A stretch of DNA of 25,210 nucleotides from a virus, in IMG/VR virus record IMGVR_UViG_3300027733_000191, positions 1 through 25,210 of that record; one strand, 5' to 3'. Both the position numbers and the translations under genes were made by a program. A model generated the notes under the pieces. It was not told where the DNA came from and did no database searches. It saw only the letters and a list, made by a program, of their open reading frames with translations. Shown in pieces: positions 1-6,661 of the stretch (positions within the stretch are counted from its first letter, which is position 1; each line of letters begins with the position of its first letter).

Positions 1-212
1 GTATTTAGAAACTCAATTACATTCATTTTAAAAAAGTAATCCCATTTAGTACGGTCATCTTTGCATATATCGTTTATGCTTGCAATCCATCCCCACTTTG
101 TTCTAAAAGTTTGAATTTCTCCATCAACTCCTTCGTGCTCTCCATCGCCTTGTTCGCTTCCGATTCCAAATAAATTAGGATATTTTGCTGCAATGCCTCG
201 TAGTATTTGCAA
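1..212 (-). CDS. Tail assembly chaperone, -1-frame extension (GT-like), partial
   Basis: A second open frame overlaps the 3' end of the 207-aa gene and continues past its stop (74-76) to the window edge. In transcription order it reads ..TFRTKWGWIASINDICK.. then a segment ending ..KMNVIEFLNT. It looks like real protein, yet it has no ATG before that late Met; only a TTG at 212-210 lies in frame. The frame is -1 relative to the upstream gene and is open from about base 251. Known biology: many siphophages make the G and GT tail assembly chaperones by -1 frameshifting between a short upstream frame and a downstream one. I infer the same here. A homopolymer undercount in the sequence is the main alternative. 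The rest of the gene, and probably the tape measure, lies beyond the left edge. Confidence 0.6.
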   Translation of the reverse strand, partial: MQILRGIAAKYPNLFGIGSEQGDGEHEGVDGEIQTFRTKWGWIASINDICKDDRTKWDYFFKMNVIEFLN

Positions 213-697
213 AAAAAAAGCATGATTGGATATGCAGTCGATATTTTCATTTCATTGTAGAATAGGTCTGCAATCTCTTTATGATTATCTCCTTTGTACC
301 CTAATTCTTTGCCATACCAATTACGTTCTACACAAACCGAAGCAAGTATATTATGGATGTTACTCAATATCTTTTCAGGTTCTTTGCAAAAGTGACTAAC
401 ATCAATGAACTGCTCGCTTGTTAATTCTTGTTCTTTCCATTTAACGATAAACTTTCTGCCACCTACTTTGAATTTCAACTTTATTTTTTCATCCGCTTGC
501 AGGTTCTCAATCTTATCAAGTCCTTTTAGTGCCTCAATCATTTCGCCTATTGGCATACTTTCGATTTCATCAACTGAAACACCACTAATTTCACTCAATA
601 TCAAAACCTTTCTATGCAAAGGGTCTTGTTCGAGTTCGCTAATTAGTTTGATTTTTAAAAACTGCTTAATGGTTAGTTGGTTGTAATTGCCTATCAT
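74..697 (-). CDS. Putative tail assembly chaperone (G-like), 207 aa
   Basis: It encodes 207 aa with an ATG start 17 nt after the terL stop. The protein is mostly predicted helix with no membrane segment. The N-terminal part includes the segment EISGVSVDEIESMPIGEM. The C-terminus is a charged helix ending in GDGLQA. I do not recognise the family with certainty. The call rests on size, a position among packaging/tail genes, and a -1 overlapping frame with no start of its own, which is the hallmark of G/GT chaperones guiding tail-tube assembly on the tape measure. Codon 3 positions become G-rich after about base 211 in this frame, while the -1 frame has the AT-ending codons usual in this genome. 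The effective switch could therefore occur at the U-tract rather than near the stop. Confidence 0.55.
   Translation of the reverse strand: MIGNYNQLTIKQFLKIKLISELEQDPLHRKVLILSEISGVSVDEIESMPIGEMIEALKGLDKIENLQADEKIKLKFKVGGRKFIVKWKEQELTSEQFIDVSHFCKEPEKILSNIHNILASVCVERNWYGKELGYKGDNHKEIADLFYNEMKISTAYPIMLFFCKYYEALQQNILIYLESEANKAMESTKELMEKFKLLEQSGDGLQA
211..219 (-). promoter_or_regulatory. Candidate -1 frameshift slippery site (U9)
   Basis: On the minus strand the 0-frame codons are ATG CTT TTT TTT TGC, which gives a perfect U UUU UUU heptamer (218-212) inside a run of nine U. Slipping back by one enters the frame that continues past the upstream stop. A second possible slip point is ACTTTTA near base 110, closer to the stop. 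I did not find a clear downstream stimulatory stem-loop. A run of nine is also a classic place for base-calling errors. Confidence 0.5.
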
Positions 698-714
698 CTT
701 TTATAAATATAAGT

Positions 715-1929
715 TTAAATTGAAATTGTTGAATATTTGCCACTTGGTCGGTTATTTAATTTTAAGAGTGCTACATATCTCATAGGGTCAATGCAATGAT
801 TTAGACTGTCTATTGGTTTGCCTGTTAGTTTGCCCTCGTTATCCTTTTCCCAAGTATAGCCCCTTAACTCTTTTATTAAATTAGTTGAGTTCTTTGTAAC
901 TTGTATCTCGTATCGTTTCAAAATGTCTATTCCTATCTTGATTGAATCTGCACCTTTAACTGCAGGTCGCACGTTGAAACCTTGCAGCCTTAGTTCTTCT
1001 ATTGATTTAGGCTCTGCACTATCACATATCAATTCCTTGCGCCCAAATTGGATAGATTTAAGAAAGTTACCTAAATCGTTATTTGTCATGTTCGTTCTGT
1101 ATAATAATTCATCAATGATTAGTTTGCCTTCATACTTATATATTGCTACAAGTGTGCTTGGGTCATTCGTGAAACCAAAATCCATTCCATGTCCGACAAG
1201 TTCGGCTTTCTCTGGTATTGTGTCAATCTGCTTCCATTGGTCAAATATGACATCTTGCAGGCTTCCGATTTGCCCAAGTCCATAAACTTGCCACCAATTC
1301 GCCCAATAAGTTGATGTCTTAGCTTTTAGTTCGGCTGCTTCAATGTCGTGTATAATTGTTTCGGGTAGTGCCTCATTGTCTTTATAAGTCAATATGATGT
1401 GTTCAGTGTCTTCATCATTCATCAATTCGGTATGCGCCCAAAATTCATTGGTAGGGTTAAAGTCTAACCATATCTCTCCACTTGTTCGGACTGCTAATTG
1501 GTGGTATGATTCAAATGTTATGTTATTCGCTTCGTTAATGTATAATATGTTTCTTCTTGCACCTCTTAACTTACTTTCCATTTCGGCTGAAAAGAACTCA
1601 ATATAAGAACCATTTGCAAAACGATAGGTAAGTAGTGAGCGATTCCAATTCAAATCTGAATAACGACCTGTCCACTCCATTATTTTTAAAAAATCTTTCA
1701 TTGCACCCCTGCGAAGATGTGGGATGGTTTCTGAAACTACTGATATTTCAAGATGTGGTGTTTTGCTCGCCCTATCAATTAAGATGGGTAAGATTCCAAA
1801 TGTTTTGCCTGCTGATTAGTCCCCCTTACAATTACTCATAAGGGGATGTTAGGAAGTCCCACCCTGAATGATTTTCTTTCGGGCAGTTAACTTCAATAAT
1901 CTATTTATTGCGGTTGTACGTTTAAACAT
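715..1929 (-). CDS. terL: Terminase large subunit, interrupted inside Walker A by a 36-nt non-coding gap
   Basis: This is the ATPase/nuclease that drives DNA packaging. The 5' segment (1929-1852, ATG start) encodes 26 aa ending ..KKIIQGGTS, then meets TAA. In the same frame, 36 nt later, the code resumes at 1815 as SAGKTFGILPILIDRAS.. and runs to 715. Joined Ser-to-Ser, this is a 391-aa protein with Walker A GGTSAGKT (residues 23-30), Walker B-like NILYINEAN (about 114-122) and nuclease-type acidic motifs: DFGF (D238), CDSAEPKSIEEL (D291) and NHCIDPMRY (D369). No ATG, GTG or TTG exists between 1815 and the ATG at 1701, and starting at 1701 would lose Walker A. A functional terminase therefore needs the two parts joined. 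TerS lies directly upstream. Identity as TerL is near certain; how it is expressed is inference. Confidence 0.9.
1816..1851 (-). other. 36-nt in-frame gap in terL with stop-flanked hairpin (candidate translational bypass element)
   Basis: The segment begins with TAA (1851-1849) directly after Ser codon TCC and ends with TAA (1818-1816) directly before Ser codon TCA. All three frames contain a stop (TAA; TGA at 1838-1836; TAA at 1834-1832), so one frameshift cannot cross it. It holds a hairpin: TCCCCTTA (1846-1839) pairs with TAAGGGGG (1828-1821), 8 bp including one U-G, with a 10-nt loop. A purine run GGGGGA lies just 5' of the TCA resumption site. GGGACT occurs on both sides (1860-1855 and 1823-1818), but jumping between these copies would put the downstream code out of frame. 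A Ser TCC to Ser TCA hop keeps frame. Confidence 0.7.
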
Positions 1930-2000
1930 TATTTATGTGAATGGTAATATTTTAAATCAAAACCTTTGTTTTGGCTTACTAAATTTATTTGAGTTGCTGT

Positions 2001-2402
2001 TTACTCGGGAAAAAGTGGCTGCTCAATATGCCTTACTTCGCTCTTATCTGTCAATCCATTTAATCGCTGTGTTATTGATGGATTGTAAATTCCTGCCATA
2101 CCTCCTTGTATTTGGTCATCCTTAATAGTTTTCCTTATGCGTGAACAGATAGCTATATAATCGCTGTACCTATTATCTAAATTTGCAAAATAGTGGCTTA
2201 AATCGCTTATAATGTCGTTATCGTAACAATAGAGTTCAAAACCTTCCAATGTCAATGGTCTTTCTTTCTTTCTGTTTACCTCATCCCCATCCTTACCGAC
2301 AAAGTCTTGAACTAAAATAGGGTTGCTTTTTACTTTTTGGCGATATGCTTCAAAGTATTCCCACATCTTTTCGGGTGTTTCAATGTATTTGTTCTTTCCC
2401 AT
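2001..2402 (-). CDS. terS: Terminase small subunit-like DNA-packaging protein, 133 aa
   Basis: It encodes 133 aa. The N-terminus ..YIETPEKMWEYFEAYRQKVKSN.. and the later segment ..RPLTLEGFELYCYDN.. match the general pattern of gp3-like small terminase subunits of Bacteroidota phages, which recognise phage DNA and load TerL. The C-terminal part GGMAGIYNPSITQRLNGLTDKSE is also typical. It starts at an ATG next to the methyltransferase stop and ends 71 nt before the terL start. Its position directly before terL supports the call. It uses TAA as a normal stop, which argues against reassigned stop codons in terL. Confidence 0.82.
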   Translation of the reverse strand: MGKNKYIETPEKMWEYFEAYRQKVKSNPILVQDFVGKDGDEVNRKKERPLTLEGFELYCYDNDIISDLSHYFANLDNRYSDYIAICSRIRKTIKDDQIQGGMAGIYNPSITQRLNGLTDKSEVRHIEQPLFPE

Positions 2403-3043
2403 TAGCTTAAATTTTCTTTTATAAATATAGCAGATAAAATATTAGCGTGTGTATTTGGTCTTTTACGTATCGTGTCTTCAATATTGTTTATAGTCAATAA
2501 TTTATAGCCATTTATATCAAAGTGATTGATTAGTGAAACTATATTAAAGTGGTGTAGGTGTTCATTAGGTCTTAGGTGTATATAGTCGTTACTTAAATAT
2601 TCAATATTAAGTGGCTGTGAGCAATTTGGAACTGAAACATAAACATATTTAGTGTTTAGGTCTTTGATAAAATTAATATCTTCAAAATGTTCTAAGACAT
2701 CAAACATACATACTACATCAACTTGTTCGAATATGTTATCGGTGGCTGTTACTTTTGGCGGTGTTGGTATTCCTGTGATGTCATTGCCAAAACATTTGAT
2801 GTCTTGCTCTGCACATAGTTGAATGAAGTCTCCTGCACCATAACCGATTTCAAGTATTTTAGTTGGTTTACCGATGCTGCCTACCATATAACCATATCTT
2901 AGCATACTCATTTGTTTTCGGAGTTCAATGATTGCACCATATCTTGATTCTACATATTCAGAATCGTAGGTAATAACATTTGGGTTTACTTGTTGCAATA
3001 CCCCTTGTTCATTTATTTTATATTCGTGGTCGTTTATTATCAT
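2402..3043 (-). CDS. SAM-dependent methyltransferase, 213 aa
   Basis: It has a class I methyltransferase fold of the Methyltransf_23 kind: motif I EIGYGAGDF (residues 65-73), a later acidic strand, and FDVLEHF (about 114-120). No DNA-target motif such as DPPY is visible, so a small-molecule or sugar substrate is more likely than DNA. The gene overlaps the GT9-like gene by 4 nt and its ATG is coupled to that stop. With the two glycosyltransferase-type neighbours it probably modifies a sugar. The acceptor could be a phage capsid or tail glycan, or host surface polysaccharide; that part is inference. Confidence 0.75.
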   Translation of the reverse strand: MIINDHEYKINEQGVLQQVNPNVITYDSEYVESRYGAIIELRKQMSMLRYGYMVGSIGKPTKILEIGYGAGDFIQLCAEQDIKCFGNDITGIPTPPKVTATDNIFEQVDVVCMFDVLEHFEDINFIKDLNTKYVYVSVPNCSQPLNIEYLSNDYIHLRPNEHLHHFNIVSLINHFDINGYKLLTINNIEDTIRKRPNTHANILSAIFIKENLS

Positions 3044-3708
3044 ATGTTTAAAAGTGTTTCGTTTGATACGTTGTGAATGCAGTTAGTATGATTGTCTGCT
3101 ACCATTAATCTATAAGGTTTACCCAATCCCTGTGCTATTGTTAAAGCAAACGACTGATTACAACTTGTAACCGTTGCATCGTTAATTAATTGAGCAAGTT
3201 CTAAGGCATTGTTTGTTTTAAAATATTCTAAGGAGTTAAATGGTGGTGTCATATCTTCTTCATACCCTACATAAAATACTTGTTTGTACTTTTCTTTTAG
3301 GTAGTCTATTTCAGTTTGCCATTCAAATCCGATTGCAGGGTAACGTGGTGTTACGTTTACAAGTGCATATTCGCCCTCTATTAATCTCTTTGGTGTTATT
3401 GTTAGCCAAGTATCATTCCAATTATCTTCGCTTAAATTAAATGCTCTTAAATGGTTTTTAAGTAAAGATACTTCGCCAAGTCCTTGCATATTGCGAAAGT
3501 CATCAAGGTTATGCGTTATTGGTTCGAGTGAAGACTTAGGCAATACTTCAATAATATACGGTTGTTCTTCAAGCAATGGTTTGATGTTTTGATAATACAC
3601 ATCATCAAAATTAGTTTTGTAATAACCTTTGCCTATCCTTTTGCAAACTGCTAAGGAATAAATCATGTCTCCATGTCCGCCACTATGTGAATATAATATC
3701 TTATCCAT
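3040..3708 (-). CDS. GT9/heptosyltransferase-like protein, 222 aa
   Basis: The N-terminus MDKILYSHSGGHGDMIYSL carries the G-x-GD loop seen at the start of GT-B heptosyltransferases (GT9 family). The C-terminal part TSCNQSFALTIAQGLGKP resembles the family's nucleotide-sugar-binding end, where genuine enzymes usually read ..DSGxxHLAxALGxP. At 222 aa it is much shorter than a cellular heptosyltransferase (typically over 300 aa), so parts of the fold are reduced. It lies between the methyltransferase and a 97-aa gene, overlapping both by a few bases. Sugar transfer is likely but the donor and acceptor are unknown. Confidence 0.6.
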   Translation of the reverse strand: MDKILYSHSGGHGDMIYSLAVCKRIGKGYYKTNFDDVYYQNIKPLLEEQPYIIEVLPKSSLEPITHNLDDFRNMQGLGEVSLLKNHLRAFNLSEDNWNDTWLTITPKRLIEGEYALVNVTPRYPAIGFEWQTEIDYLKEKYKQVFYVGYEEDMTPPFNSLEYFKTNNALELAQLINDATVTSCNQSFALTIAQGLGKPYRLMVADNHTNCIHNVSNETLLNI

Positions 3709-3994
3709 TGCGTTTAGGTCTTCCTATCTTTTTAGTTTCTTGGGCTGCCTTATCTGATTCATATTTATTAACCCACCTTATCATATTCATCAGTACTTCG
3801 ATGTTACAACCCGAACATCCGCCTGGTCTTATTCCTGTTAATTCGTGTTGAAATTCTTTTAACTGAAGCAGTTGATTAGTTTGACCTATCCAACTATTTT
3901 CGGTTTGAAAAACGTGCAGGAGTTCACGCAATGAAAAACGAATCGTCTCATCCTTATAAATTATCTCGCTGTAAATTTCGTCAAATGTTTTCAT
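3701..3994 (-). CDS. Conserved-type small phage protein, 97 aa
   Basis: I do not recognise a named family. The protein is soluble and helical, with a CSGCNIEVLMNMIRWVNKYE segment (two Cys separated by two residues, in GGCSGC) and a basic tail ..KKIGRPKRNG. The short Cys pair could bind metal or form a disulphide, but there is no second pair. It overlaps the next gene (3708) by 8 nt, and its ATG is adjacent to the stop of the 81-aa membrane gene, so it is translated as part of the same block. Confidence 0.6.
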   Translation of the reverse strand: MKTFDEIYSEIIYKDETIRFSLRELLHVFQTENSWIGQTNQLLQLKEFQHELTGIRPGGCSGCNIEVLMNMIRWVNKYESDKAAQETKKIGRPKRNG

Positions 3995-4239
3995 CAGTAT
4001 AGTTTTATTAATAGTCTTTTCATCAAAATAGCTAAGTAGCTTGCAAATCCACCATACCCTAATCCAATAAGAAAAGGTTGCGTTTGCGGTACAAATATAA
4101 ATAAAAGCACACTAAATAATGTACTCCAAAAAGAAAGGCATACAATGCAGTTAAAAGGTTTGAAGTCTAACCAACTTGGTAAACTACCTGCGGTAAAGAA
4201 ACTAATCCATAAAAAAGGCAATCCTAAAAGTTCTATCAT
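3994..4239 (-). CDS. Small integral membrane protein with CxxC motif, 81 aa
   Basis: It encodes 81 aa with about three hydrophobic stretches: the N-terminal GLPFLWISFFTAG, a central FWSTLFSVLLFIFV, and a C-terminal LGYGGFASYLAILM. The second is preceded by NCIVCLSFW, a CxxC just before a membrane segment. The gene starts one base after the glycosyltransferase stop. Such a protein could anchor or flip a modified sugar intermediate, or act in membrane exclusion. Neither is shown by the sequence. Membrane location is the only safe statement. Confidence 0.65.
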   Translation of the reverse strand: MIELLGLPFLWISFFTAGSLPSWLDFKPFNCIVCLSFWSTLFSVLLFIFVPQTQPFLIGLGYGGFASYLAILMKRLLIKLY

Positions 4240-4240
4240 A

Positions 4241-5314
4241 TTATTTATTTAAAATTTCTTTGTATGCTTCAAATCTTTCTGTTGCTACATTAGTCATGTG
4301 ATATCTTTGCACATCAATATACAACTGCGCCCTCAAATCTTCAACTAAGTTTGGATTGTCTATTAACTTGGTCATGTACTTATACCAATCGTTTTTGTGC
4401 TTTACTTTTAAACAATTAACCCCATGTTTTAAATCGGGCGAATAAGGATAAACATCGCTGCATATTACTGCTTTCATTTTAAATCCCGATTCTAATAGTT
4501 TGAGGTTTGATTTGTTGTTATTAAAACGATTATTTCGAAGTGGTATAAGTGATACGTTTATAAGGTCATAAAAGTTTCCATATTCCTTTACTCCAGTTTC
4601 TTTGAAGATTCCAAATTGTGATTCATCTGCTTTGCCCCTTGCACTCAATACACTTAAAATCGCTTGACTTGTTTCCGATTGCGTTGCAAAGCCACCATAA
4701 ACAACTCTAAACTTATCTTTGTAATCGTCTGCGGTGTATAACGAATACAAACCATCGTGCATCAATATAACATCTTCTAAGTGCGTTATTGACCCACTCC
4801 AACCGAAGTTTAACTTACCATTGAATTGTGGTTCTCTTAATTCAAAATGTCCCTCTGGATAAATTCCATTAGGTACGATATAAATATTTTTTTGACCTAA
4901 TTCCTTAGTGAGTGTATTTGCCAATAATTCGTGTGTGGTGGTGCAGGCGGTTGCGTTCTTAACTGCCAAACTTATCTGCTCGGTATGGTTGCCATCCTTT
5001 GCTGCATAGTATAAGATATGATTCTTTGGAAGGATATAATCATCATCTAAATCAATCACATAAGGTAGCCCAACTCTTTTTAGCTTATCAATTAGTGCCT
5101 GTGGTTCGTTTGTCTTTGATGCAAACCTATTCATCACAACCAAGTCAAAGTCCTTTAAGAACTCATCTGTTGCGCTGTCTACTTCATTTATTAGACTTAT
5201 CTCAATCTCATCTTTGAAAAGGTCTGACATTACGTTATGTGGCATCCATAACCTATGATAATCAACTCCGCTAATCTTTGGGTAACTTGGAATAACTATT
5301 AGTAGTTTAATCAT
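4241..5314 (-). CDS. Glycosyltransferase, GT-B fold (GT4-like), 357 aa
   Basis: It encodes 357 aa with a GT-B layout. The N-terminal half starts MIKLLIVIPSYPKISGVDYHR and contains ..YVIDLDDDYILPKNH... The C-terminal donor-binding half contains NFGWSGS (about residue 170) and ..NKSNLKLLESGFKMKAVICSD.. (about 265-285), where the E-x7-E-like acidic region and a glycine normally contact the nucleotide-sugar. It starts with ATGA overlapping the sigma-like gene stop. The neighbouring methyltransferase and GT9-like gene suggest a glycan-decorating cassette. The target, phage virion or host envelope, is not visible. It has its usual length and no sign of damage. Confidence 0.82.
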   Translation of the reverse strand: MIKLLIVIPSYPKISGVDYHRLWMPHNVMSDLFKDEIEISLINEVDSATDEFLKDFDLVVMNRFASKTNEPQALIDKLKRVGLPYVIDLDDDYILPKNHILYYAAKDGNHTEQISLAVKNATACTTTHELLANTLTKELGQKNIYIVPNGIYPEGHFELREPQFNGKLNFGWSGSITHLEDVILMHDGLYSLYTADDYKDKFRVVYGGFATQSETSQAILSVLSARGKADESQFGIFKETGVKEYGNFYDLINVSLIPLRNNRFNNNKSNLKLLESGFKMKAVICSDVYPYSPDLKHGVNCLKVKHKNDWYKYMTKLIDNPNLVEDLRAQLYIDVQRYHMTNVATERFEAYKEILNK

Positions 5315-5772
5315 ATTTGTTTCGCTTTTTGTTTAATTTTTTCTTTGACTGCCCTCAATGCTGAATAACTAATCCCCGTTAGCCTTTGGACTTTCTTCAT
5401 ATCCCCAAATTGATTATAAAGTAAGATAATTCGATTTTCAAATTCGTTTAAGGAAAGCATAAACTGCTCTGCTTCCTTAGTCATTATTTCTTTGCTTAGT
5501 TCACTTGGTGTATAGATGTCGAACTCAATTAACTCCCTTAAAACTATTTTACCTAACTTGCCATTTCTCGACATTACATTGAATGCTACCCTATAAAACC
5601 AAAATTTTAAATAGTTAAGGTCGGGAAGTCGTTCATCTGATATGGTTAGAATTTCGCAGATAGTTTCTTGGTAGATGTCTTCAGCATAGTGTGTATTTAT
5701 CTTATAGCACATTTCTTTGAATGACTTGTCGCTTACTATTACATCAACCAAATGCAGCCTATTGGGTTTCAT
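5311..5772 (-). CDS. Sigma-70-family-like (ECF-type) regulator, 153 aa
   Basis: It encodes 153 aa. The first half contains a sigma region 2-like helix pair (DIYQETICEILTISDERLPDLNYLKFWFYRVAFNVMSRN by position, residues about 30-70). The second half has a region 4-like helix-turn-helix (LNEFENRIILLYNQFGDMKKVQRLTGIS by position, about 108-138), followed by a basic C-terminus. A phage sigma-like protein could redirect host RNA polymerase to late genes; that is inference. It overlaps the glycosyltransferase start (ATGA) and is itself preceded by a coupled 15-codon micro-ORF. Confidence 0.65.
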   Translation of the reverse strand: MKPNRLHLVDVIVSDKSFKEMCYKINTHYAEDIYQETICEILTISDERLPDLNYLKFWFYRVAFNVMSRNGKLGKIVLRELIEFDIYTPSELSKEIMTKEAEQFMLSLNEFENRIILLYNQFGDMKKVQRLTGISYSALRAVKEKIKQKAKQI

Positions 5773-5816
5773 TCATCAGGATTTAGTAAAGCAAATATTT
5801 CATCTTCTCTTTCCAT
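5769..5816 (-). CDS. 15-codon coupled micro-ORF upstream of the sigma-like gene
   Basis: ATG at 5816 encodes MEREDEIFALLNPDE, and its TGA (5771-5769) overlaps the ATG of the sigma-like gene as ATGA. A TAACTTTG sequence, which fits the TAnnTTTG -7 element, lies 6 nt upstream (5829-5822), but I find no matching -33 TTTG at the usual spacing. The tight stop-start overlap suggests a translational-coupling leader. It may also be chance. Confidence 0.35.
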   Translation of the reverse strand: MEREDEIFALLNPDE

Positions 5817-5830
5817 TGTGGCAAAGTTAG

Positions 5831-6085
5831 TTATAATTTTTCAATTTCTTTTTTTACTTCATCCCAATAATTGTTATTGCCTTTTTCAGTTTGCATAATC
5901 CAAACATTGTTTTGTTCGATTATATACTCTAAGGCTGCTAATGCACATCTTTTAGCATCTTTTTTTATCCTTTGATTGCGATATTTATCGTTAGGTGGAT
6001 ACCATTTTAAATCTGAAACAAAATCATACTCTAAAATAATTGTGTATTTTAAAATCATTGCGGCTGCTTTTTCTTTTGGTGTCAT
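5831..6085 (-). CDS. Small phage accessory protein, 84 aa
   Basis: It starts MTPKEKAAAMILKY, has a basic middle (..RNQRIKKDAKRCALAALEYII..) and ends ..NYWDEVKKEIEKL. Proteins of this pattern are common in Bacteroidota phages and prophages and have no known function. The start ATG is preceded by CGGAGGTAACAAATG, an unusually good Shine-Dalgarno (GGAGG) for this host group, although those bases also encode the end of the upstream gene. It is the first of a string of small soluble genes (5831-6895). Confidence 0.65.
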   Translation of the reverse strand: MTPKEKAAAMILKYTIILEYDFVSDLKWYPPNDKYRNQRIKKDAKRCALAALEYIIEQNNVWIMQTEKGNNNYWDEVKKEIEKL

Positions 6086-6088
6086 TTG

Positions 6089-6325
6089 TTACCTCCGTAT
6101 GTTTCGTTGTAGTATAGTTCCATTAATTAGTTCTGTGATTGTTTGTTCAACTGATAGCTTTACATTATTTGAGTTTAAAGCATTGTATAGTACATCTAAT
6201 TGTGCTTGTATTTTTTGCTCCTTTTCCATTACTTTGGCTTGTTCAATAACTCCCTCCTCCTCCAAAGCATATCTTATAGTGTTTGGTATTTCATTTATTA
6301 AAAATTCTACTGATGTTTGTTTCAT
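6089..6325 (-). CDS. Small helical protein with EQAKxMEK motif, 78 aa
   Basis: It encodes 78 aa, acidic and helical: ..EVINEI-like N-terminus then VIEQAKVMEKEQKIQAQLDVLY. The EQAKxMEKxQ motif recurs in the 77-aa gene at 6662-6895 (FEQAKAMEKQQ), and both begin with a V-E-F/N-W-L-type N-terminus. They look like diverged paralogues. The function is unknown. It sits 3 nt before the 84-aa gene in transcription order. Confidence 0.6.
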   Translation of the reverse strand: MKQTSVEFLINEIPNTIRYALEEEGVIEQAKVMEKEQKIQAQLDVLYNALNSNNVKLSVEQTITELINGTILQRNIRR

Positions 6326-6329
6326 AATC

Positions 6330-6656
6330 TTATTTGTTTAAAAATTTATCTATTTGTTTGAACAGCCAACCTGTTAAATACGCCTCAGGTTCATCGTTAA
6401 ATCTATCTAGTTCAATACATTTATCTTGATAGATTAAGTTCTTTAAATGGACTATTTCGTGTGCTATGATAGTTCCTTCAGTGTATTCAAAAGCTACAAT
6501 ATACTCTGAAAATTCATTAGGCACTCGCATTGTAATAGCACCATAGTCAGACAAAGATTTTGTCCCATATTTCTTTTCAACATAGGACAAGTCTTTATCT
6601 AATATTATAGTTAACTTACACTGATATATCGGAATATCAATTGTTGTTTTATTCAT
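6330..6656 (-). CDS. HExxH zinc-metallopeptidase-like protein, 108 aa
   Basis: It encodes 108 aa with a HEIVH motif (residues 66-70) in GTIIAHEIVHLKN, and a downstream acidic motif NDEPEAYLTGWL (E89/E91) that can supply the third zinc ligand. This is the minimal gluzincin-like core also seen in ImmA/IrrE-type and other small phage peptidases. No DNA-binding or membrane segment is present. The substrate is unknown; cleavage of a host or phage regulator is possible. It lies among small early genes between the two EQAKxMEK paralogues. Confidence 0.6.
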   Translation of the reverse strand: MNKTTIDIPIYQCKLTIILDKDLSYVEKKYGTKSLSDYGAITMRVPNEFSEYIVAFEYTEGTIIAHEIVHLKNLIYQDKCIELDRFNDEPEAYLTGWLFKQIDKFLNK

Positions 6657-6661
6657 TAATC

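Noticed and set aside
923-1285. Plus-strand ORFs (for example 923-1285, 5976-6341, 16283-16525, 21575-21805)
   Set aside because: They lie opposite well-supported minus-strand genes and their products are low-complexity Ser/Leu/Ile-rich shadow translations.
715-1701. A 328-aa terL beginning at the ATG at 1701
   Set aside because: The frame is coding for 38 codons further upstream, including SAGKT of Walker A, up to a TAA at 1818-1816. An enzyme starting at 1701 would lack its ATP-binding loop.
1816-1851. Group I intron or intein in terL
   Set aside because: 36 nt is far too short for either, and no intron core or endonuclease is inside.
1816-1851. Stop-codon reassignment or simple readthrough at terL
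   Set aside because: Two in-frame TAA codons would need to be read, and TAA is used as a normal stop throughout, often overlapping the next ATG.
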